Assembly: GCA_020633195.1 (NCBI GenBank)
Contig: JACKEC010000021.1
Location: forward strand, 186,001-250,000
From: Sandaracinaceae bacterium
Lineage (GTDB): Bacteria; Myxococcota_A; Polyangia; Polyangiales; Sandaracinaceae
Direction: 5' to 3'
DNA length: 64,000 nt
The position numbers and the translations under genes were made by a program. The notes beneath the pieces are model-generated. The model was not told the origin of the DNA and did no database searches. It was given only the letters and a program-made list of their open reading frames with translations. Of the stretch, positions 39,728 through 46,996 are shown one piece after another. Every line of letters starts with the position of its first letter. Position 1 is the first letter of the stretch.

Positions 39728-41031
39728 GGCGCGCTCCTCCGGCGCGCGCGGCGGATCGCGCGCCAGATCTTGTGCGAGATCTGCGCGGTCGTCGCGGGGC
39801 GCGGCACGACCTCGTCGACCCCCACGGTGACCAGCTCGGCGATGCGCGTCATGTCCTTCGCGTCGGCGTCGGTGACGATGGGCACCGTCTCGGTGCTGCG
39901 CAGGCGCCGCAGCTCGTCGAGCTCGACGCCGGGCGCGAAGATCGCCGCGGCGCCGGCGATGGGCTGGTCCTCGGACACCACGAACGGGATGAGCCCGTTC
40001 GCGCCGAGGCCGAGCACGAGGTCGCCCTGCATCCGGCCGATCACCGCGACCTCGACGGGGTCCCCCGGCGGGCGGATCGACTCGGTGGCGCGGCCGTGGG
40101 TCAGCGCGTCGGGCGCCGCGACCATGCGGCCCGCGCGGCCCTGCAAGTAACGTTGCGTGCGCGATCGCTCGGGCGAGTCGCTCCCGAGCGAGTCCAGCGT
40201 CCCGCGGACGGTCTCCATGTCGGGGCGCTCGCCCGCGAGCTTGCCGAGCATGCGCATGCACAGGTCGTCGAGCTCCGCCGGGATCGCGAGGTCGCGGCGC
40301 GCCTCGCGCGGGGGCCGCGGCGGCTCGAGGAGGTGCTGGTACGCGAGGTTCTCGCGATCGCCGGTGAAGGGCACGCGGGACGTGAGCATCTCGTAGAGGA
40401 GGCAGCCGAGCGAGTACACGTCCGAGGCCGCGCCCGTGACCGACCCCGTGATCTGCTCCGGGCTCATGTAGTCCGGCGTCCCCGCCACCCGCCCCTCGCG
40501 CGTCATGCGACCCCTCGCGGTGTCACCCTCGATGAACGCGAGCCCGAAGTCCACCACCACGACGCGGTCGCCGCCCTTCGAGGTCGGCTGCACGAACACG
40601 TTCTCGGGCTTCACGTCGCGATGGACCAACCCCATGTCGTGCGCCGCGGCGAGCGCGTCGGCGATCTGCGTGACGATGCGGATCGTGCGCTCGATGGGCA
40701 GCAGCGGCAGGTGCGCGTCGACGATGTCGCGCAGGGGGTAGCCCTCGAGCAGCTCCATGGCGAGGTAGAGCTGGCCGCTCGCCTCGCCGAAGTCGTGGAT
40801 GCGGACGACGTTGGGGTGCGTGAGCGCCGACGCCACCCGCGCCTCGCGCTCGAACCGCTTGCGCGAGGTCGTGTTCGCGGCGACGTGGGGCCGGAGCAGC
40901 TTGAGCGCGACGTCGCGGCCCAGGTTGAGCTGCGTCGCCTGCCACACCTCGGCCATCCCGCCCTCGCCGATCTTGCGCACCAGCTCGTAGCGCTCGCCGA
41001 TCAGCTTGCCGGGCTCGTTCTCGCCGCTCAT
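39724..41031 (-). CDS. Ser/Thr protein kinase with C-terminal degenerate receiver domain
   Basis: 435 residues; ATG overlaps the cyclase stop (ATGA). Kinase domain 15-285: GEGGMAEV, Lys44 in VALK, HRDVKPEN (137-144), DFG (161-163), GTPDYMSPEQ. The last ~110 residues (about 325-430) fold like a response-regulator receiver: VVSEDQPI, AAAIFAPG, TETVPIVTDAD and DEVVPRPATTAQISHKIWRAI. The phospho-acceptor Asp appears missing, and Pro-Arg-Pro replaces the usual Lys-Pro. No transmembrane helix. It may bind cAMP-pathway or two-component partners through the pseudo-receiver. Confidence 0.88.
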   Translation of the reverse strand: MSGENEPGKLIGERYELVRKIGEGGMAEVWQATQLNLGRDVALKLLRPHVAANTTSRKRFEREARVASALTHPNVVRIHDFGEASGQLYLAMELLEGYPLRDIVDAHLPLLPIERTIRIVTQIADALAAAHDMGLVHRDVKPENVFVQPTSKGGDRVVVVDFGLAFIEGDTARGRMTREGRVAGTPDYMSPEQITGSVTGAASDVYSLGCLLYEMLTSRVPFTGDRENLAYQHLLEPPRPPREARRDLAIPAELDDLCMRMLGKLAGERPDMETVRGTLDSLGSDSPERSRTQRYLQGRAGRMVAAPDALTHGRATESIRPPGDPVEVAVIGRMQGDLVLGLGANGLIPFVVSEDQPIAGAAAIFAPGVELDELRRLRSTETVPIVTDADAKDMTRIAELVTVGVDEVVPRPATTAQISHKIWRAIRRARRRSAP

Positions 41032-42827
41032 CCGCGCACCTCGAACAGCTCGACCGTGGTGCGCCGCCCGGCGAGGTCGCTCTCGCCCGCGGAGACGCAC
41101 TCGTAGTCGCCGCGGATCACCGCCTCGACGGCCTGGGTCACGAGGATCTGCTGAGGCCGCGCGATCGCCTCGAGGCGCGCCGCGACGTTCACCACGTCCC
41201 CGATCGCCGTGTAGGTCATGCGGGTCTCGGAGCCGATGTTGCCCACCACCGCCTCGCCGCGGTGCACCCCGATCGCGAGCTGGATCGTGACCCCGAAGCG
41301 CTCCTGCCAGGAGAGGTTCCCCGTCTCGAGCCAGCGCAGCATCTCCTCGGCCGCGGCCATCGCGCGCTCGGTGTGGTCGGGCTGCCCGTCGGGCGCGCCC
41401 CAGATCGCCATCACGCAGTCGCCGATGAACTTGTCGACGAGGCCGCCGTGCCGGAACACGATCTCGGTGAGGATCGTGAACAGCTCGTTGAGGATCGTGA
41501 CGACCTCTTCGGGCTCGCGCTCCTCGGTGAGCGGGGTGAAGCCGACCACGTCCGCGAACAGCACCGTGATCTCGCGGCGCTCGCCGCCGAGCGCCATGTC
41601 CTGCTCGCGGCGCACCACGCGATCGACGATCTCCGCCGGCAGGTAGCGGCGCAGGTCGCCCCGGATCGCCTCCTCGCGCCGCAGGCGCTCCTCGCTCGTC
41701 TCGAGCTCGACCGAGGCGTCGCTCAGCGCGTCCCCGAGGGTCGAGAGCTCGTCCGACGTCTCCACCGCGACGCGGCCGCCGAACCGGCGCTCCCCGAGCT
41801 CCTTCGCGAATGCGACGAGCGAGCCGAGCGGCCGGGTGATCCGGCGCGCAGCCAGCAGCCCCACGAGGACCGCGAGCAGCAGCGCCACCGCGATCGTCGC
41901 GGCGATGATCCGCCGCATGCGCCCGACGGAGGCGAAGACGACGTCGTGCGGCTCCTGCACGGCCACCGCCCAGCGGTACTGCGGGATGGTGCGGACCGAG
42001 GCGACGACGGGGCCCGACGGAGTGTCGACCGCGCCCTGGCGCAGCAGCTCGGCGGCGTAGGCGCCCTCGGGCAGGTCCTGCAGCCACGGCAACGGGGCCG
42101 GGGTCAGCGGCGCAGGACCACCGCGCGCCCCGACGAGCGCGCGGCCTCGGTGGTCGACGATCGTCAGCGCGTCGGGGAGGCCCGGGAAGCGATCGGCCGC
42201 CGTGCGCTCGACGTGCTCCGCGAGCCGCTCGAGCGAGGCGTGGGTGACGGCGAAGCCCGTCACCGGGCCGACCACCTGCGCGCGGAGCGGCACCGCGACG
42301 AGGACGCGCGGCGCGAGCTCCGCGGCGGTCGCGTCCCCGAGGGTGGTGCCGTTCGCGTCGGCGCGCGCTCGGAGCTCCGCGGGCAGCGTCTCGGGCACCT
42401 CGACGCCCGCGGCCACGCGCTCGCGGATCACGTCGATGAGCGCGCCGTCGGCGTCGTAGATCGCGACGTGGTCGACGAGCTCGGCGCCCTCGACCACCGC
42501 GATCGACGCGGCGAGCGCGGCGTCCGGAGGGATCTCGTCGCGCGTCAGCAGCCGGCCGACCGTCTCGAGGGCGTTCTCGACGGCGCCGAGCTGCGCCGCG
42601 ACGTCCTTCGTCGTGTCCTCGACCACGGCGAGCTGCACCTCGAGGGAGAGGTCGTCGACGGTGTCCTCGTTGACGTCGATCAGGCCGAGGCCGACCGCGA
42701 CGAGCGGGACCGTCACGAGCCCGATCGCGAGCCCCGTGAGCTTCCAGCGGAGCGGGAACCGAGGTCCTCGCCCGCGCGCTGTGGTCTTCTCGTTCACCCG
42801 TCGGCCCCGCGCCCGTCGGCGCAGCAT
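41028..42827 (-). CDS. Membrane-bound class III adenylate cyclase (sensor-HAMP-CHD)
   Basis: 599 residues. I use the ATG at 42827 because GGAGG lies six bases upstream; the frame is open to 42854, and a GTG at 42797 is also possible. A TM helix near 30-50, a periplasmic sensor domain (about 55-280, CACHE-like), a second TM helix, HAMP (RRITRPLGSLVAFAKELG), then the cyclase domain. Metal-binding Asp residues are in LFADVVGF and GDCVMAIWG; adenine-specifying Lys in VDKFIGD and Asp in AIGDVVNV. Makes cAMP in response to an outside signal. First gene of the operon with kinase, LysM-FecR and OmpA genes. Confidence 0.92.
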   Translation of the reverse strand: MLRRRARGRRVNEKTTARGRGPRFPLRWKLTGLAIGLVTVPLVAVGLGLIDVNEDTVDDLSLEVQLAVVEDTTKDVAAQLGAVENALETVGRLLTRDEIPPDAALAASIAVVEGAELVDHVAIYDADGALIDVIRERVAAGVEVPETLPAELRARADANGTTLGDATAAELAPRVLVAVPLRAQVVGPVTGFAVTHASLERLAEHVERTAADRFPGLPDALTIVDHRGRALVGARGGPAPLTPAPLPWLQDLPEGAYAAELLRQGAVDTPSGPVVASVRTIPQYRWAVAVQEPHDVVFASVGRMRRIIAATIAVALLLAVLVGLLAARRITRPLGSLVAFAKELGERRFGGRVAVETSDELSTLGDALSDASVELETSEERLRREEAIRGDLRRYLPAEIVDRVVRREQDMALGGERREITVLFADVVGFTPLTEEREPEEVVTILNELFTILTEIVFRHGGLVDKFIGDCVMAIWGAPDGQPDHTERAMAAAEEMLRWLETGNLSWQERFGVTIQLAIGVHRGEAVVGNIGSETRMTYTAIGDVVNVAARLEAIARPQQILVTQAVEAVIRGDYECVSAGESDLAGRRTTVELFEVRG

Positions 42828-42923
42828 CGCACGCCTCCGCACGCGCCGTACCACTCGGCTGGGCCGAGGGACGCAGCGTGGAGGCGTCGGGCCGAGGCTA
42901 CACGCGTCGGCCCGACCCGCGGG

Positions 42924-44759
42924 TCAGCGGTCGATCGCGTCGGAGCCCGGGCCGCTGTTGCGCTGGGCGATGCCGCCGTCGGGGATGTTGAACTCCACGC
43001 GCCGGTTCCGGGCGTGGTCTTCGGGGGTCGTGGCGTTCTCGACGACGGGCCGGTCGGGGCCGAAGCCCTGCGCGTCGAGGCGCGCGCCGTCGACGTTCCC
43101 GCGGGTGGTGAGGAAGCGGACCACGGACTCGGCCCGCTGCTGGCTGAGGCGCATGTTCGAGTCGTGGCGACCCCGGGCGTCGGTGTGACCCTCGACCCGG
43201 ATGTGCTCGATCTCGGGGTGCGCGTTGAGCACCTGCGCGACGTTCATCAGCAGCGGGAAGCTGCGCGAGAGGATCGTGGCGCGGTTGGTCTGGAAGTAGA
43301 CCATGTCGAGGATCTCGAGGCGGCCCTCCTGCAGGACGACCTGCTGCTCCTCACGGCAGCCGTGGTTCGCCGGCGGGCCCGGCTCGTCGGGGCAGTTGTC
43401 GATGCGGTCGACGACGGTGTCTCCGTCGCGATCCGAGTCCGGGCAGCCGTGGTTCTCGATCGGGCCGGGCTCGTTGGGGCAGCTGTCCGCGTCGTCCGTG
43501 AGGCCGTCCTGATCGTTGTCCGGATCGGGGCAGCCGTTCTCGTCCTCGAAGCCGTCGAAGTCCTCGGGCTGGTCCGGGCACTCGTCGACGTTGTCGAGGT
43601 AGCCGTCGCCGTCGCGGTCGCCGACCTCGTCGGGGCAGCCGTCCTGGTCTTCGAAGTCGTTGAGCGTCTCGGGCTCGTTCGGGCACTCGTCCGGATCGTC
43701 GAGGATCCCGTCGCGGTCGTTGTCGGGATCGGGGCAGCCGTTCTCGTCCTCGAACTGATCGATGTCCTCGGGCTCGTCCGGACACTCGTCGTCGGAGTCG
43801 AGGATCCCGTCGTGGTCGCGATCGCCGTTGGGCAGGTCGCGGGGCATCATCCAGCCGAGGTTCACGAGGAGCCGGAAGTCGGGCGAGCCGAAGCCGCGGT
43901 TGAGGCCCGGCCCCATCGCGAGGCCCGCGACGACGCCGCTGTTGTGGAAGAGCTTGAGGCCCGCGAGCGCCTCGAGCGCCGTCCCCTCCCGCTCGCCGAA
44001 GAGCGCGAAGGCGCTCGAGCCGAAGAGCTGGATGTGACCGTCGAGGTGCGTGCGCTCGTCGGCCTCGTCGGTCCAGAACGGGATCGCGAACCCGATCGCG
44101 TAGGTCAGCTCGTGGCGGAACTGGAGGTTGTTCGCCGTCGTTGTCGTCTCTTCGCGGATCCGCGCGCCGAGGTTGAGCACGATGCGGGCGCCCGCCCCGG
44201 GCCGGATCTCGCCGAGGAGCTCCGGGTGGATCGTCATGAAGGGGTCGCCGCGGTAGGTCGAGTCGACCGACGTCGGGAACGTTCCCGTGACCTGGAGCGC
44301 GAGCGCGCCCGCGTCCTCGGCCTCGCCGAAGAGCCGCACGCGGCCGCCGAGGTAGACGTCACCGAGGCCGCCGCCGTCGGCGGCCTGGACCCCGACCGGG
44401 ACCATCTCGGCGCCGTCGTTGAGGAACACGACGGGGAGGCCGGCGAAGATCACGACGCGATCCGCGAGGCCGAACGCGAGGCCGACGGTGCCCGTCAGCG
44501 CGTGCTCGATCACGGACAGCGACTCCGAGGACGTGTCGCCGAGCACCGCCTCGTACACCAGCGGGTTCAGCGCGTAGTCCAGCGTGAGCTGAGCGCCGAA
44601 GCGGATGTCTCCGAAGTCGGAGGCTCGGCTGAGCTCGAAGTCGTCCTCGTTGGTCTCGGACGCGCGGAATCGATTCAGCGTCCCGGTCTGCGCGTGGGCG
44701 GTGGCGGTCCCGAGGGCGAGCCACACGAGCGCCAGCCGCACCAATCCAATTCGAGTCAA
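42924..44759 (-). CDS. OmpA-family protein with five TSP3 calcium repeats
   Basis: 611 residues. The TTG at 44759 is the likely start: GGAGG precedes it by 5 bases, and it gives a signal peptide ending ATAHAQ. Barrel-like domain (about 25-320), then five TSP3 repeats (such as DRDHDGILDSDDECPDEP) with regular Cys, then OmpA (VEGHTDARGRHDSNMRL, ARNRRVEFNI). Binds peptidoglycan from the outer membrane; calcium should stiffen the stalk. Paralogue of the OmpA at 35706 but with all repeat Cys present. Monocistronic, as far as spacing shows. Confidence 0.92.
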   Translation of the reverse strand: MTRIGLVRLALVWLALGTATAHAQTGTLNRFRASETNEDDFELSRASDFGDIRFGAQLTLDYALNPLVYEAVLGDTSSESLSVIEHALTGTVGLAFGLADRVVIFAGLPVVFLNDGAEMVPVGVQAADGGGLGDVYLGGRVRLFGEAEDAGALALQVTGTFPTSVDSTYRGDPFMTIHPELLGEIRPGAGARIVLNLGARIREETTTTANNLQFRHELTYAIGFAIPFWTDEADERTHLDGHIQLFGSSAFALFGEREGTALEALAGLKLFHNSGVVAGLAMGPGLNRGFGSPDFRLLVNLGWMMPRDLPNGDRDHDGILDSDDECPDEPEDIDQFEDENGCPDPDNDRDGILDDPDECPNEPETLNDFEDQDGCPDEVGDRDGDGYLDNVDECPDQPEDFDGFEDENGCPDPDNDQDGLTDDADSCPNEPGPIENHGCPDSDRDGDTVVDRIDNCPDEPGPPANHGCREEQQVVLQEGRLEILDMVYFQTNRATILSRSFPLLMNVAQVLNAHPEIEHIRVEGHTDARGRHDSNMRLSQQRAESVVRFLTTRGNVDGARLDAQGFGPDRPVVENATTPEDHARNRRVEFNIPDGGIAQRNSGPGSDAIDR

Positions 44760-44846
44760 GCCGTCCTCCCTGACGACCAAATCCGGTATTTGCGGAATGG
44801 TCAGTCAGGACTGTACCCGGGGACGCGGCTTCAGATCAACGAACCG

Positions 44847-46556
44847 TCACTCCTCTTCGTCGTCTCGGGGCCCTTTTCTCGCAGGAGCCGGGGGAGCTGG
44901 CTCGGGGGTCGAGGGAGCCCGCGGCGGAGGCCTTCGGCCCAGGAATCCGATGTAGCCCATGGCGATCAGGGCCAGCCAGCCCGGCCAATTGCCGAGGATT
45001 CGGTAGGGCGTCGAGCCCTCCATCATCCGAACCTCGCCGCGCAGGCTGGCCCGCTCGAAGGTCTCGGAGTGCGCGGACACCCGGCCGAGCGGGTCGATGA
45101 TCGCGCTGACGCCGGTGTTGGTGGCTCGCACGAGGTAGCGGTGGTGCTCGACGGCGCGCATCTCGGCGAGGGCGAGGTGGACCCACGGCTCCTGGGTGTC
45201 GCCGAACCACGCGTCGTTGGTGACGTTGACGAGGAGGTTCGGGTCGTCCTCGTTCATGATCGAGCGGACGAAGCCGGGCAGGATGTCCTCGTAACAGACG
45301 AGCGCGCCGATGCGGTGATCGCCGAAGGGCAGCGAGTGGACCTGGTCGCCCGGGGTGAAGTGGCCGGTGTTCGGCGACCACTCGTAGAGGATCGGGAAGG
45401 TCTCCCCGAGGGGCAGGTACTCGCCGAAGGCGAGCAGGTAGGTCTTGTCGTAGTGGGCGGCGATGCGGCCCTGGTCGTCGGTCAGGAACGCCGTGTTGTA
45501 GAGGCGGTTCTCGCCCTCGCCGAGCTCCGAGCTGAGGCCGCCGAAGAGGAGCGGGGTCCGGGGGAAGCCGGGATCCTCGAGGCCATAGAACGCGATCGCG
45601 CGGTGGAAGTAGCCCTCGATCGGCACGCCGGGGTCGCGCGGGAGCCGGAACGTGGCCGCCGACTCGGGCCAGACGAGGAGATCGAGGGGGCCCTCCGCCT
45701 CGAGCTCGAGGGACTGCTCGAGGTGGCGCCGCAGGCCCTCGCCCGGGTCGTCGCGCTTCTCGTAGATCCCCATGTTCGTCTGGACGACGCCGAGCTGGAG
45801 CGCCGGAGCCGCGGCCATGCGCGCCTCGACCTCGCCGATGCGATAGACGCCGTAGCCGAGGGTGAACGCGAGCACGCCGAGGAAGACCGCCGGCGCGACC
45901 TTGGGCCAGCGCTCCTCGCGCACCACGACGGCCCGCACCACGACGTAGGCGGCCCCGTTCCCGAGCATCGCGAGCGCGCTGAGGAGCAGCGGCCCCCCGA
46001 GGTCCGCGACCTGCACGAGCTGCGGGACGGCGTGGAAGCTGTTGCCGTAGAAGTTGTCGAAGAGCTGCGGGAACACCATCTCGGAGGCGACGAAGGCCAC
46101 CACCAGGCTCAGCGTCGCCTCGAAGCCGCGCTCGCGCGCCCGGCGATAGAGCCAGAGCATCAGGACGTACTGCAGCGCCTGATAGAGGAAGTAGACGGAC
46201 GCGAAGAACGCGGCGAGCGCGTACGGGAAGCCGCCGAAGTCGACGATCGTGTCGACGACCCAGTAGAAGCCGCCGTACCAGGCGACGTAGCCGAAGAAGA
46301 GCGCGCGGCGGAAGAAGACCCACCCCTTCGCCTGGCTCTGGTCCATGACCCAGAGCGCGGGGACCATGCCCACGAAGGCGAGCGGCCAGACCCCGAAGCC
46401 CGCGAACCCGAGGAACATCAGGATCGCGCTCAGGAGCAGCAGCCCGTAGGCGCGCCCGATCTCGGCCCAGTCGCGCGGAGGCTTCGGAGGCTCGGGCGCG
46501 GGAGCCGGCGCCGCCGCCGCGGGAGGCGACCTGCGACGCTTCTTCTTGCGGGTCAT
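44847..46556 (-). CDS. lnt: Apolipoprotein N-acyltransferase
   Basis: 569 residues. Adds the third acyl chain to lipoproteins at the inner membrane. Basic Pro/Ala-rich N terminus, then about six TM helices (30-235) and a nitrilase domain. The catalytic triad is visible: Glu in VWPESA, Lys in HYDKTYLLAFGEY and Cys in LVCYED. A last TM helix (NWPGWLALIAMGYIGF) precedes an acidic tail. Consistent with the many lipoproteins here. The ATG overlaps the response-regulator stop by 4 bases (ATGA). Confidence 0.95.
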   Translation of the reverse strand: MTRKKKRRRSPPAAAAPAPAPEPPKPPRDWAEIGRAYGLLLLSAILMFLGFAGFGVWPLAFVGMVPALWVMDQSQAKGWVFFRRALFFGYVAWYGGFYWVVDTIVDFGGFPYALAAFFASVYFLYQALQYVLMLWLYRRARERGFEATLSLVVAFVASEMVFPQLFDNFYGNSFHAVPQLVQVADLGGPLLLSALAMLGNGAAYVVVRAVVVREERWPKVAPAVFLGVLAFTLGYGVYRIGEVEARMAAAPALQLGVVQTNMGIYEKRDDPGEGLRRHLEQSLELEAEGPLDLLVWPESAATFRLPRDPGVPIEGYFHRAIAFYGLEDPGFPRTPLLFGGLSSELGEGENRLYNTAFLTDDQGRIAAHYDKTYLLAFGEYLPLGETFPILYEWSPNTGHFTPGDQVHSLPFGDHRIGALVCYEDILPGFVRSIMNEDDPNLLVNVTNDAWFGDTQEPWVHLALAEMRAVEHHRYLVRATNTGVSAIIDPLGRVSAHSETFERASLRGEVRMMEGSTPYRILGNWPGWLALIAMGYIGFLGRRPPPRAPSTPEPAPPAPARKGPRDDEEE

Positions 46557-46942
46557 GCGCTGGCTTTGGCAGCGCCGAGCGCCTTGCGCACCTTCGCGAC
46601 GAGATCTTCGGTCTTGAAGGGCTTCGTCACGTAGAAGCGCGCGCCCGCGTTGATGCCCGCGATCACGTCCCGAGGGCCGGTCTTCGCGGTGAGCATCACG
46701 ACCGGCACGTTCGCCAGCCCAGGCGTGCCCTTGAGCTGCTTGGCGAGGGTGATGCCGTCCATCCGCGGCATCATCACGTCGGTCACGATCACGTCCGGCG
46801 GCGTGGCGCGCGCCTTCTCGAGCGCGTCCTGACCGTCGACCGCGGTGACCACGTCCCCGAGGGCTCGCATCACGTGCTCGAGCATCCGGAGCAGGTCGGG
46901 GTCATCCTCGGCGACGAGGATGCGGGGCCGGGCTGCGGACAT
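46553..46942 (-). CDS. Stand-alone response regulator receiver
   Basis: 129 residues from the second ATG (46942), which starts the domain exactly; the upstream 12 codons look non-native. Receiver motifs: acidic pair EDD, phospho-acceptor Asp in VTDVMMPRMDG, Thr in MLTAKT, and KPF. There is no output domain, as for CheY/DivK types. Its stop overlaps lnt, so both are made together, an odd pairing with no obvious logic. A cognate histidine kinase is not in the window. Confidence 0.9.
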   Translation of the reverse strand: MSAARPRILVAEDDPDLLRMLEHVMRALGDVVTAVDGQDALEKARATPPDVIVTDVMMPRMDGITLAKQLKGTPGLANVPVVMLTAKTGPRDVIAGINAGARFYVTKPFKTEDLVAKVRKALGAAKASA

Positions 46943-46996
46943 CGGCCGGAACCTAGACCAACTCGCCCCGGTTTGCACGCTTGGCGACGGGGGAGC

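Noticed and set aside
41262..46634. Very long open frame on the + strand (1790 codons)
   Set aside because: Runs antisense through the cyclase, OmpA and lnt genes; its product is Arg/Val/Glu-rich low complexity with no family. An artefact of high GC.
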